Source: an uncultured Lachnospiraceae bacterium
GTDB lineage: Bacteria; Bacillota; Clostridia; Lachnospirales; Lachnospiraceae
Reading direction: 5' to 3'
NCBI GenBank assembly: GCA_910580195.1
Contig: CAJTWA010000060.1
Span: 1 to 20,659, forward strand
Length of the DNA stretch: 20,659 bases
The notes under the pieces were generated by a model, which saw only the letters and a program-made list of their open reading frames with translations, made no database searches and was not told the DNA's origin. The first letter of the stretch is position 1. Each line of letters starts with the position of its first letter. Shown here in pieces: positions 13,671 through 20,659 of the stretch. The position numbers and the translations under genes are program-made.

Positions 13671-14129
13671 ATGCTCCGGGAAGATTTTGAAAGAATTTTG
13701 AAAGAACATGGGTTGAAAAAGACCAAACAGAGGGTTTTGGTATTGGAGGCATTGGCGTCCTGTGGGGACGAACACCTGACTGCGGAAGAAATATATGAAA
13801 TAGTAAAGGCAGAGTTCCCGGAAATTGGGCTGGCTACTGTCTATCGGACAATACAGTTGCTTTCAGGGCTGGGCTTGGTGGAAAGCATCCAGCTTGGGGA
13901 TGGTTACGTGCGCTATGAAATTGGGAAGATTGGTGGATCAGAAGCGCACCACCACCATCATTTAATATGCTTGGAATGTGGGAAAATCATATCGTTCCGG
14001 GATGATTTGCTGGATGAATTGGAGAAGCGGATTAAGGAATCCGTTTCTTTCCAAGTCACAAACCACGAAGTGAAGCTCTACGGCTATTGTGAAACATGTC
14101 TGGGGCAGAAGTGCCAGATAGGAAAATAG
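13671..14129 (+). CDS. fur: Fur family metal-responsive transcriptional regulator
   Basis: A 152-residue Fur-family repressor. The N-terminal winged helix includes KKTKQRVLVLEALAS and the recognition region IGLATVYRTIQLLSGLGLV. The metal site and dimerisation domain has a run of five histidines followed by LICLECGK, and a second Cys pair (CETC) near the C-terminus forms the structural zinc site. The VYRT sequence and the His cluster favour Fur over PerR, but Zur-like specificity cannot be excluded. AGGAAGG precedes the ATG. It lies in the middle of the operon, 27 bases after DUF1292 and 29 before rnj; no Fur box was recognised at the operon promoter. Confidence 0.9.
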   Translation: MLREDFERILKEHGLKKTKQRVLVLEALASCGDEHLTAEEIYEIVKAEFPEIGLATVYRTIQLLSGLGLVESIQLGDGYVRYEIGKIGGSEAHHHHHLICLECGKIISFRDDLLDELEKRIKESVSFQVTNHEVKLYGYCETCLGQKCQIGK

Positions 14130-14158
14130 GGGGCCTGCACAGCATTTGGAGGTGCAAG

Positions 14159-15823
14159 TTGAAGAAAGAACAAAACTCAAAATTGAAAATTATCCCATTA
14201 GGCGGATTGGAGCAGATTGGGATGAACATGACTGCCTTTGAATACGAAGACAGTATTATTGTAGTGGACTGCGGGCTGTCTTTCCCGGAAAATGATATGC
14301 TGGGCATTGATTTGGTCATCCCGGACACTACGTATTTAAAGAACAACCTTGAGAAAGTAAAAGGCTTTTTCATTACCCACGGGCATGAGGACCATATCGG
14401 GGCCATCCCTTATGTGCTCCGGGACATCAACGTGCCAATTTACGCCACCAAGCTTACCATCGGCATTATTGACAACAAGCTGCGGGAGCACAACATGATT
14501 TCCAAGGTAAAGCGCAAGGTGGTGAAGTACGGGCAGCATATCAACCTCGGCTGTTTCCGGGTGGAATTCATAAAGACCAACCACAGCATCCAAGATGCTG
14601 CCGCATTGGCAATCTATTCCCCAGCGGGGATTGTGGTCCACACCGGGGACTTTAAGGTGGATTATACGCCGGTGTTCGGGGATGCCATTGATTTGCAGCG
14701 GTTTGGGGAAATCGGCAAGAAGGGCGTGCTGGCCTTGATGTGTGACAGCACAAATGCGGAACGGCCGGGCTTTACCAATTCCGAGCGGACCGTAGGGAAA
14801 ACCTTTGACAATATATTTGCAGACCATCCCAATACAAGGATTATCATTGCTACCTTTGCCTCGAATGTGGACAGGGTGCAGCAGATTATCAATTCCGCGT
14901 ATAAATTCGGGCGGAAAGTTGTGGTGGAAGGCCGGAGCATGGTAAATATCATTACCACAGCCACGGAGCTTGGGTATCTGCAGATCCCGGAAAATACACT
15001 GATTGACATAGAGCAGCTAAAGAATTACCCTAATGAGAAAACCGTCCTGATTACCACCGGGAGCCAAGGGGAATCCATGGCGGCGCTTTCTAGGATGGCA
15101 GCCAGCCTCCATAAGAAGGTGACAATCCAGCCGGGGGATACCATTATTTTCAGCTCCAACCCCATCCCGGGGAATGAGAAGGCAGTGTCCAATGTCATCA
15201 ATGAACTGTTCCGCAAGGGTGCCGAAGTAATTTTCCAAGACGCCCATGTGTCCGGCCATGCCTGCCGGGAGGAAATCAAGCTGATTTATTCCTTGGTAAA
15301 GCCGAAATATGCAGTCCCAGTCCATGGGGAGTACAAGCATTTAAGGGCGCATGCCACCATTGCCGAGGAGCTTGGGTTCCATAAGGATGATATTTTCATC
15401 CTTTCTTCTGGGAATGTGCTGGAACTGGACGGGAACAGCGCAGCTGTCACCGGGCAGGTCCCGGTAGGGTCCGTGCTGGTAGACGGCCTTGGCGTAGGCG
15501 ACGTGGGGAATATCGTCCTCCGGGACCGCCAGCATCTGGCAGAGGACGGAATTATCATTGTAGTCATGACCTTGGAGTCCGGCAGCGGGCAGGTGCTAGC
15601 AGGCCCGGATATCGTCAGCCGGGGCTTTGTGTACGTCCGCGGTTCTGAGAGCCTGATGGACGAAGCGAAGAAACTGCTGGACGACACCATGGGCTACTGC
15701 ATGGAAAAAAGGATTACCGACTGGGGAAAAATCAAAACAGAAATCAAAGAAGAGCTCGGGGAATTTGTCTGGAAAAAGACAAAGAGAAGGCCTATGATTA
15801 TGCCTATTATCATGGAAGTTTAG
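14159..15823 (+). CDS. rnj: Ribonuclease J
   Basis: A 554-residue RNase J, a zinc-dependent enzyme with 5'-3' exo- and endoribonuclease activity in mRNA decay and rRNA maturation. The metallo-beta-lactamase signature HGHEDH is at 74-79, and the beta-CASP part shows VHTGDFKVD, CDSTNA, TTGSQGE and HVSGHACREE; the C-terminal domain follows. A TTG at 14159, six bases after GGAGG (14148-14152), gives MKKEQNSKLKIIPLGGLEQIG, the usual N-terminus. The frame extends to 14096, but that would add 21 unsupported residues and overlap fur. Only one RNase J gene is in the window, so J1 and J2 are not distinguished. Confidence 0.95.
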   Translation: MKKEQNSKLKIIPLGGLEQIGMNMTAFEYEDSIIVVDCGLSFPENDMLGIDLVIPDTTYLKNNLEKVKGFFITHGHEDHIGAIPYVLRDINVPIYATKLTIGIIDNKLREHNMISKVKRKVVKYGQHINLGCFRVEFIKTNHSIQDAAALAIYSPAGIVVHTGDFKVDYTPVFGDAIDLQRFGEIGKKGVLALMCDSTNAERPGFTNSERTVGKTFDNIFADHPNTRIIIATFASNVDRVQQIINSAYKFGRKVVVEGRSMVNIITTATELGYLQIPENTLIDIEQLKNYPNEKTVLITTGSQGESMAALSRMAASLHKKVTIQPGDTIIFSSNPIPGNEKAVSNVINELFRKGAEVIFQDAHVSGHACREEIKLIYSLVKPKYAVPVHGEYKHLRAHATIAEELGFHKDDIFILSSGNVLELDGNSAAVTGQVPVGSVLVDGLGVGDVGNIVLRDRQHLAEDGIIIVVMTLESGSGQVLAGPDIVSRGFVYVRGSESLMDEAKKLLDDTMGYCMEKRITDWGKIKTEIKEELGEFVWKKTKRRPMIMPIIMEV

Positions 15824-15850
15824 GGAAAAAGTTCGTATGGAGATTGGCTT

Positions 15851-16186
15851 ATGAAGCGGGTGGAAGAGAAATTGGATGCGCTGGTGCGCGTGGTAAAAGA
15901 GAGTTCTGAATATAGGGAATACCAGAGGGTGCGGGAGCTGCTCCACCGGGAACCGGAAAAAGAAAGGGCAGTCCATGAGTTCCGCAGGAGGAATTTTGAG
16001 CTGCACAAACGCAGGGATGTGGACCTATATTCAGAGATGGACCGTCTGGAAAAAGAATTCGCCCCGTTGCGGGCAGAGCCGTATGTGAACGAATACCTGT
16101 CTGCGGAACTTGCCGTATGCCGCATGGTACAGAGGATTAATTACCGCCTGATGGAAGAGATTGAATTTGACTTAGGCTTTGAATAA
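15851..16186 (+). CDS. YlbF/YmcA family protein
   Basis: A 111-residue helical, highly charged protein of the YlbF/YmcA family. In Bacillus, YlbF, YmcA and YaaT form a complex that steers RNase Y and affects sporulation, competence and biofilm genes. The visible family pattern is an N-terminal helix followed by SSEYREYQRVRELLHREPEKERAV, then a second helix ending in YVNEYLSAELAVCRMVQRIN. It directly follows rnj (27 bases), a context that fits RNA decay. TGGAG at 15838-15842 supports the ATG. Confidence 0.82.
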   Translation: MKRVEEKLDALVRVVKESSEYREYQRVRELLHREPEKERAVHEFRRRNFELHKRRDVDLYSEMDRLEKEFAPLRAEPYVNEYLSAELAVCRMVQRINYRLMEEIEFDLGFE

Positions 16187-16220
16187 GCAGCGGGAATTTT
16201 ACTGGAAGTTGGGGATACGT

Positions 16221-16604
16221 ATGAAAAGCAGCAAAGTGGCACTGAATATCTTAAGCAGCGTGTTGGGCATATTGGTATTTGTCTTAATCCTGTTTGTGGT
16301 GGCGCGTGCAGGGAACGCGGCATATGACATAGGATACCGGATATTTACGGAGCCCGCCATGGACAGGGAGCCCGGCAGGGACGTCACTGTGCGGGTATCA
16401 AAGGACATGTCCGGAACTCAGCTTGGAAGCCTTTTGGAAGAAAAAAGGCTTGTGGATAATGGGCTCCTCTTTGCCATCCAGCTAAAGCTGTCCTCCTATG
16501 AGGGCAAGCTGAAAGCTGGCAAATATACCCTGAACACTTCCCAGACTGCGGAGGAAATGATACAGGTCCTTGCAGGGGAAGAGGAGGAAGAAGAGGATAA
16601 TTAA
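16221..16604 (+). CDS. Short MltG-like membrane protein lacking the catalytic domain
   Basis: A 127-residue protein with one membrane segment (about residues 8-28) and a small LysM-like domain similar to the N-terminal part of the endolytic transglycosylase MltG (VTVRVSKDMSGTQLGSLLEE, then KLKAGKYTLNTSQTAEEMIQ). Full MltG is usually more than 330 residues with a YceG catalytic domain; here the frame ends at an acidic EEEEEEDN tail, so no transglycosylase activity is expected. Its position directly before trmR matches yrrL (mltG) in Bacillus. The ATG at 16221 is preferred; an in-frame TTG at 16179 would overlap ylbF. Confidence 0.75.
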   Translation: MKSSKVALNILSSVLGILVFVLILFVVARAGNAAYDIGYRIFTEPAMDREPGRDVTVRVSKDMSGTQLGSLLEEKRLVDNGLLFAIQLKLSSYEGKLKAGKYTLNTSQTAEEMIQVLAGEEEEEEDN

Positions 16605-16618
16605 GGAAGGGCAGAAGG

Positions 16619-17338
16619 ATGGTAGCACAAGAACGGTTAGCCACATATATTAATTCCCTGAATATGGGGAACGGGCCTTTGTTGGAAGAATTGGAAGAAG
16701 AGGCAAAATCGGCCCGCATACCAATCATCCGGAAGGAAACCCAGCAGCTCTTAAAGCTCCTGCTTGCGATGAACTGCCCAAGGCGTATCTTAGAAATCGG
16801 GACGGCTGTTGGCTTTTCCGCATTATTGATGGAACAGGGGAACCCAAGGCCGTGCCATATCACAACGATAGAAAATTATGGGAAAAGAATTCCTGCTGCA
16901 AAAGCAAATTTTCTGCGCGCAGGGAAAGAAAATGTGATAGAATTATTGGAAGGGGATGCCAGCCAAGTGATGAAAGGGCTGGCAGGCCCATATGATTTTG
17001 TGTTTATGGATGCAGCCAAAGGGCAGTACATCCATTTCCTCCCGGAGGTGATGCGCCTGCTGGCCCCGGGGGGCGTGCTGGTATCCGACAATGTGCTGCA
17101 GGACGGGGATATCATTGAATCGCGTTTTGCAGTGACGAGGAGGAACCGGACCATCCATAAAAGGATGCGGGAGTATCTCTATGAGCTGACCCACAGGGAT
17201 GGCCTGACGACTTGTGTGCTCCCCATGGGGGACGGGGTGGCAGTCAGCGTGAAAGCAGAGGGCAAGGGATGGGGAAAGGATCCCAAAAGGCCCCTGATAG
17301 ACGCAGTGGGGGACGTGAAAGGGAGTGACAGGGAATGA
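16619..17338 (+). CDS. trmR: tRNA 5-hydroxyuridine methyltransferase TrmR (YrrM)
   Basis: A 239-residue SAM-dependent O-methyltransferase. In Bacillus, TrmR methylates 5-hydroxyuridine at tRNA position 34 to 5-methoxyuridine. Motif I (ILEIGTAVGFSA, 57-68), the metal/SAM region FVFMDAAKGQY (127-137) and VSDNVLQDG (155-163) follow the family. The last 25 or so residues (after VAVSVKAEG) form an extra polar tail compared with the usual length of about 217. The identity as TrmR rather than a generic O-methyltransferase rests on the next gene, which overlaps by four bases (ATGA) and encodes the matching hydroxylase. Confidence 0.88.
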   Translation: MVAQERLATYINSLNMGNGPLLEELEEEAKSARIPIIRKETQQLLKLLLAMNCPRRILEIGTAVGFSALLMEQGNPRPCHITTIENYGKRIPAAKANFLRAGKENVIELLEGDASQVMKGLAGPYDFVFMDAAKGQYIHFLPEVMRLLAPGGVLVSDNVLQDGDIIESRFAVTRRNRTIHKRMREYLYELTHRDGLTTCVLPMGDGVAVSVKAEGKGWGKDPKRPLIDAVGDVKGSDRE

Positions 17339-18579
17339 AGAAGCCGGAGTTGCTTGTGCCGGCAAGCAGCCTTGAGGTATTGAAGGTTGCCGTAATCTTT
17401 GGCGCGGACGCAGTATATATCGGCGGGGAAGCCTTTGGCCTCCGGGCGAAAGCGAAGAATTTTTCATTGGAAGACATGGAAAAAGGCATACAATTTGCCC
17501 ATGCCCATCAGGTGAAGGTCTATGTGACGGCAAATATCCTGGCCCATAACCAAGATTTGGCAGGTGTCCGGGAATATTTTAAGGAGCTGAAAAAAATAAA
17601 GCCTGACGCGCTGATTATTTCCGACCCGGGGGTATTTGGGATTGCAAGGGAAGTGTGCCCGGAGCTTGAGGTGCATATTTCCACGCAGGCAAATAACACC
17701 AATTATGGGACATACCAATTTTGGCATAAGCTGGGGGCAAAGCGGGTGGTCTGCGCAAGGGAGCTTTCCTTAGAGGAAATTGCAGAAATCCGGGAAAATA
17801 TCCCAGAGGATTTGGAAATTGAGGCTTTTGTCCACGGCGCCATGTGCATTTCCTATTCCGGGCGGTGTTTGCTTAGCAATTATTTTACGGGGCGCGACGC
17901 CAACCAAGGGGCCTGCACCCATCCCTGCCGCTGGAAATATGCGGTGGTGGAGGAAACAAGGCCGGGGGAATACTTCCCAGTCTATGAAAATGACCGGGGG
18001 ACTTATATTTTTAATTCCAAAGACCTGTGCATGGTGGGGCATATCCCGGAATTGGTGAAAGCCGGGATTGACAGCTTTAAAATAGAAGGAAGGATGAAGA
18101 CAGCCTTGTATGCGGCAACGGTGGCGCGGACATACCGGAAGGCAATCGACGACTATTTCTGTTCCGAGGAAACTTGGCGGGCGCGCCTGCCTTGGTATTT
18201 AGGGCAAATCCGGGGCTGCACCTACCGGCAGTTTACCACAGGGTTTTTCTTTGGGAAACCAGATGAAACCGCCCAGATTTACGGTGAGAGCACCTATGCC
18301 AAGGATTACACGTATCTGGGGCTGGTGGGCAAACAGAATGAAGAAGGGCTGTACCAGATAGAGCAGCGGAATAAATTTTCCGTCGGGGAACAGATTGAGG
18401 TAATGAAGCCGGATGGGACAAACATTGAGGCAACAGTAAAGAAAATCCGGGACGAAAACGGCAACGAGATGGAGTCAGCGCCCCATCCCAAACAAGTGTT
18501 ATATATAGATTTAGGGCAGCCGTTGGCAGAATTTGACATTCTGCGCAGACAGGAAAAGGAGGAGCAGTCAAATGAGTGA
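17335..18579 (+). CDS. trhP: U32-family tRNA hydroxylation protein TrhP (YrrO-like)
   Basis: A 414-residue member of peptidase family U32, now assigned to prephenate-dependent hydroxylation of uridine 34 in tRNA. The U32 signature EAFVHGAMC ends at Cys171; Cys178, Cys194 and Cys198 complete a C-x6-C-x15-C-x3-C set expected to bind an iron-sulfur cluster. The N-terminus (KKPELLVPASSLEVLKVAVIFGADAVYIGGE) is typical, and the C-terminal beta domain is present (FSVGEQIEVMKPDG). Bacillus has two such genes (yrrN, yrrO); only one is here, closest in length to YrrO. It is translationally coupled to trmR and overlaps the lactonase gene by eight bases. Confidence 0.9.
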   Translation: MKKPELLVPASSLEVLKVAVIFGADAVYIGGEAFGLRAKAKNFSLEDMEKGIQFAHAHQVKVYVTANILAHNQDLAGVREYFKELKKIKPDALIISDPGVFGIAREVCPELEVHISTQANNTNYGTYQFWHKLGAKRVVCARELSLEEIAEIRENIPEDLEIEAFVHGAMCISYSGRCLLSNYFTGRDANQGACTHPCRWKYAVVEETRPGEYFPVYENDRGTYIFNSKDLCMVGHIPELVKAGIDSFKIEGRMKTALYAATVARTYRKAIDDYFCSEETWRARLPWYLGQIRGCTYRQFTTGFFFGKPDETAQIYGESTYAKDYTYLGLVGKQNEEGLYQIEQRNKFSVGEQIEVMKPDGTNIEATVKKIRDENGNEMESAPHPKQVLYIDLGQPLAEFDILRRQEKEEQSNE

Positions 18580-19627
18580 AGAAAAATATGTAGCATACGT
18601 GGGGACATATACCCATGGGAACAGCGTAGGGATCCATATTTTTGACATGGATGTGGAAGAAGGGAGCATGAAGGAGCGCAAGGTAGTGCCCATCAACAAC
18701 CCCTCCCACCTGACCGTTTCGGCAAATGGGAAATTCCTGTATTCCATCGCAGACGAAGGGGTAGCTGCATTTAAAATCCTGCCGGACGGGGATTTGGAGC
18801 TTATGAACGACAAATGGATTGGCGGCATGCGCGGGTGCTACGTAGACGTGGACAGGGAGAACAGGTATCTGTTTGTAGGCGGCTACCATGACGGCCGCGT
18901 TACCATGATGCGGCTCAATGAGGACGGGAGCATTGGGGAAATTGCCGACGGCATTTTCCATACGGGCATGGGCAGGAGCATTGCAGAGCGGAATTACCGC
19001 CCCCATGTCAACTGCGTAAAGCTGACGCCCCAGCAGAGGTTCCTCTGTGCCGTGGACGGCGGGCTGGACCAGGTGAAAATTTACCAGATTGACTATGAAA
19101 AAGGGAAATTGAAAATTGCGGATATCCTTAGGGAGCATCTGGAATCTTCCCCAAGGATGATCCGGTTTACCCGGGATGGGCGGTTTGCGTTTGTGTTATG
19201 CGAAGAGAGCAATGTGGTGGATGTATACACCTATGAATGTACCCCGCAGGGGCCGGAATTTGAAAAAATCCAGAGCATCCCAACGGTGGAAGAGGAGGAA
19301 AAGCGTAACTGCGGCGCTTCTGGCATGGAAGTCAGCAGGGACGGGAAATATTTGTTCTGTTCTAATGCCGGGGCGAACTCTGTGGTGATTTATTCCATCA
19401 ATCAGGAAACTGGGGAACTGACGGAAGTATGCGACTCGAAAATCAGCGGGGATTATCCGAAGTCCATTGCTATTTTCCCGGATGGGAGGCATTTTTTGAG
19501 CCTGAACCATGATACGAATGAGATTATGACGTTCCGTGTGAATTATGAGAAGCATTATTTCCTGATGAAAGGGCGGCCGATTGCGATTGACCAGCCGAAT
19601 TGTATCCGTATCCATAAGCTGGCGTAA
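18572..19627 (+). CDS. Lactonase family beta-propeller protein (6-phosphogluconolactonase-like)
   Basis: A 351-residue protein of the Pgl-type lactonase family (seven-bladed propeller, YkgB-like). Blade-like repeats include YVAYVGTYTHGNSVGIHIF at the N-terminus, NRYLFVGGYHDGRVTMMRL, HVNCVKLTPQQRFLCAVDGG, DGRFAFVLCEESNVVDVYTYE, and DGRHFLSLNHDTNEIMTFRV near the end. Members hydrolyse 6-phosphogluconolactone, but substrates of many homologues are untested. AAAGGAGG precedes the ATG at 18572; an upstream start would lie deep in trhP. It is the last gene of the operon, with a strong terminator 88 bases downstream. Confidence 0.9.
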   Translation: MSEEKYVAYVGTYTHGNSVGIHIFDMDVEEGSMKERKVVPINNPSHLTVSANGKFLYSIADEGVAAFKILPDGDLELMNDKWIGGMRGCYVDVDRENRYLFVGGYHDGRVTMMRLNEDGSIGEIADGIFHTGMGRSIAERNYRPHVNCVKLTPQQRFLCAVDGGLDQVKIYQIDYEKGKLKIADILREHLESSPRMIRFTRDGRFAFVLCEESNVVDVYTYECTPQGPEFEKIQSIPTVEEEEKRNCGASGMEVSRDGKYLFCSNAGANSVVIYSINQETGELTEVCDSKISGDYPKSIAIFPDGRHFLSLNHDTNEIMTFRVNYEKHYFLMKGRPIAIDQPNCIRIHKLA

Positions 19628-19714
19628 GCGGGGCGCGGATAAAGAATATAGAGTGGATGGCGGCAGTTTGGGCGGAAGAAGGAAAATGGATGCGGCTGTC
19701 TAGGGAATCTGGGG

Positions 19715-19752
19715 GAGCACTTTGCGGGTGGATGGCAAGGTGCTCTCTTTTT
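19715..19752 (+). terminator. Strong Rho-independent terminator ending the ireB operon
   Basis: GAGCACTTTGC pairs with GCAAGGTGCTC (one wobble) around a nine-base loop and is followed by TCTTTTT. The stem and T-tract make this the clearest terminator in the window. Confidence 0.88.
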
Positions 19753-19838
19753 GGATGGGGGAATTTCAAAAGGGTGATAGGCATCCTGAATTGCTGTTTC
19801 TATTTTTGCAACTTTTTGGATGGAGGAATTTCAATAGG
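19748..19838 (+). repeat. Pair of imperfect 26-bp direct repeats
   Basis: TTTTTGGATGGGGGAATTTC at 19748 recurs as TTTTTGGATGGAGGAATTTC at 19813. The match extends over 26 bases with two differences, 65 bases apart. The first copy begins in the terminator T-tract. The role is unknown. Confidence 0.6.
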
Positions 19839-19858
19839 GGGGGTGGGGGTTTTGGGGG
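19837..19858 (+). other. G-run block, possible G-quadruplex
   Basis: Runs of seven, five and five G separated by T and TTTT give enough G-tracts for an intramolecular four-tract G-quadruplex if the seven-G run supplies two. It lies immediately before folded element copy 1. Confidence 0.5.
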
Positions 19859-19863
19859 CGGAC

Positions 19864-20043
19864 GGCAATTCCGTGCAGCCCTTCCCCACGCAAACTGGGC
19901 AACGTTCCGGCGAACTAACTGCTAACTGCAACTAAGTGATTCAGGAAAGCCTTCATCACTAAGTTTCCGTAAGCAGTGGATTTCGCCTCCACTAAGGGCG
20001 CCCATGAAAGGTTTGCTTAGGGGAAGGGCTGCACGGAATTGCC
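19864..20043 (+). repeat. Folded 180-base element, copy 1
   Basis: The ends are a perfect 24-bp inverted repeat (19864-19887 with 20020-20043). Further in: GCAAAC (19890-19895) pairs with GTTTGC (20011-20016), TGGGC (19896-19900) with GCCCA (20000-20004), GTTC-CGGC-GAAC forms a hairpin (19904-19915), CTGCT (19919-19923) pairs with AGCAG (19972-19976), GTGAT (19936-19940) with ATCAC (19955-19959), and TGGA with TCCA around TTTCGCC (19977-19991). The result is a branched fold. The same element occurs inverted at 20483-20659 with changed but compensated stems. No open frame is credible, and no T-tract follows. Confidence 0.85.
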
Positions 20044-20186
20044 TGGGTATTGGAAAAATGGGCGCTGTAGGAAGGAACTTGGAATCTGGTATGCAAGATG
20101 CAAGCTTAGTGTTTTTTATAGAACGCTGTGGGCAATGGGAGAAACCATAGAGGAGGAATGGATTGGTGAATCCCTTCTTTTGGTTA

Positions 20187-20340
20187 TACTCCGGTGGTTA
20201 AATATCGACGAATTTTACGCAGAATAAATTTCCATCTGTATGGCGGAAGAAGGCGGCGCAGCGGGGCTACGTCAACGGATGGCAACGCGGCAGATGGAAA
20301 TTTAGGCAAGTAAAAACGTCAATATTTAACCGCCGGAGTA
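20187..20340. repeat. 154-base long hairpin between the two folded elements
   Basis: The outer arms (20187-20210 and 20317-20340) pair over 24 bases with one wobble and one mismatch. Inside them TTTTAC pairs with GTAAAA, and a perfect 14-bp stem follows (20225-20238 with 20291-20304). The apical loop is 52 bases, G-rich and nearly without T. It is unrelated in sequence to the flanking elements. It could be a MITE-like insertion or a structured RNA. The preceding 20044-20186 holds nothing I can recognise. Confidence 0.8.
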
Positions 20341-20482
20341 ATATATTCCCCAGAATAACTTAAATTTACTCAAGGGAAATCTTCTGGGCTTTCCCTAATC
20401 TTCAAAAGATTGCCCTTCCATTTATCTATCTTATTAATAATAGGTTAGTACTACAATAAATTTTTTCTTATTCAATACACAG
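20341..20482. other. AT-rich spacer with three small hairpins
   Basis: CCCAGAA/TTCTGGG, AGGGAAA/TTTCCCT and AATCTT-CAA-AAGATT are visible in the first half; the second half is AT-rich with no gene. The first two hairpins overlap and are alternatives. Confidence 0.4.
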
Positions 20483-20659
20483 GCAGTTTGGGGCAGCCCT
20501 TCCCCACACAAACACTTCATGGGCGTCCTTAGTGGAGGCGAAATCCACTGCTTACGGAAACTTAAGAACGAAGGCTTTCCTGAGTTCTTTAGTTGTAGTT
20601 AGCAGTTAGTTCGCCGGAACGTTGCCCAGTTTGCGTGGGGAAGGGCTGCCCCAAACTGC
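20483..20659 (-). repeat. Folded 180-base element, copy 2 (inverted, at window end)
   Basis: The ends are a perfect 23-bp inverted repeat (20483-20505 with 20637-20659). Read on the minus strand, its core matches copy 1 almost exactly, with two isolated substitutions outside the stems that vary. Its outer 11 bases differ from copy 1 but still pair perfectly, and the P5 stem is AGAAC/GTTCT (20584-20588 with 20565-20569 on the plus strand) where copy 1 has GTGAT/ATCAC. The element ends exactly at the last base of the window. Confidence 0.85.

Noticed and set aside
19657..19935. 92-residue plus-strand frame after the lactonase gene
   Set aside because: It spans the operon terminator, the G-run block and the folded element; it has no recognised domain.
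20039..20227. 62-residue plus-strand frame starting with TTG
   Set aside because: It begins in the right arm of folded element copy 1 and ends in the arm of the long hairpin, with no ribosome site or conserved features.
19864..20659. Assigning the folded elements to HEARO/omega-RNA or another known family
   Set aside because: There is no IscB/TnpB-like gene in the window and I cannot match family-specific sequence features by eye.
1..20659. CRISPR array, tRNA or rRNA gene
   Set aside because: No regularly spaced direct repeats with unique spacers, no tRNA-like cloverleaf with the conserved TTCGA-type loop, and no rRNA sequence were seen.

Overview
The window looks like a chromosomal segment of a spore-forming Clostridia, most likely a Lachnospiraceae-type Firmicute. 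The evidence is an alpha/beta small acid-soluble spore protein, a GerW/YtfJ spore protein, gene orders known from Bacillus subtilis (ytfI-ytfJ; rpmB / yloU-fakA...recG; yrzL-yrrK-yrzB; yrrL-yrrM-yrrO), strong AGGAGG-type ribosome sites and moderate GC content. A chemotaxis receptor suggests motility. I cannot name a species. Both window ends lie inside or exactly at repeats that occur a second time in the window, so this may be a whole draft contig bounded by repeats.

Layout. (1) 1-2412, plus strand: a truncated repeat, a small conserved-looking protein, a DUF2953 (YtfI-like) membrane protein, gerW, a terminator hairpin, and an unlisted 45-residue membrane protein. (2) 2413-2820: a repeat-rich spacer with several inverted repeats and a second, inverted copy of the repeat that starts the window. 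(3) 2843-8013: rpmB on the minus strand, diverging from an Asp23-like / fakA / recG operon with recognisable promoters. (4) 8086-12409, minus strand: an ssp gene, rqcH and a methyl-accepting chemotaxis protein. (5) 12658-19627, plus strand: one tight ten-gene run of ireB, ruvX, DUF1292, fur, rnj, ylbF, an mltG-like gene, trmR, trhP and a lactonase-family gene, ending at a strong terminator. (6) 19753-20659: about 900 bases with no credible gene but dense structure: a G-run block, two inverted copies of a roughly 180-base folded element, and a 154-base long hairpin between them.

How the genes work together. The ireB run combines a Ser/Thr-kinase target (IreB), rRNA maturation (RuvX), metal-responsive control (Fur), RNA decay (RNase J and a YlbF-type RNase Y partner) and the two-step tRNA wobble-uridine pathway (TrhP hydroxylates, TrmR methylates). 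FakA belongs to fatty-acid uptake, RecG to replication-fork repair, and RqcH to rescue of stalled ribosomes.

Most notable observations. The two terminal elements share nearly identical unpaired cores while their stems differ in sequence but remain fully complementary, which is a covariation-type signature. RecG carries two low-complexity insertions at domain boundaries, one with a 66-bp in-frame tandem repeat; the DUF2953 protein carries an 11-residue repeat in a similar linker.
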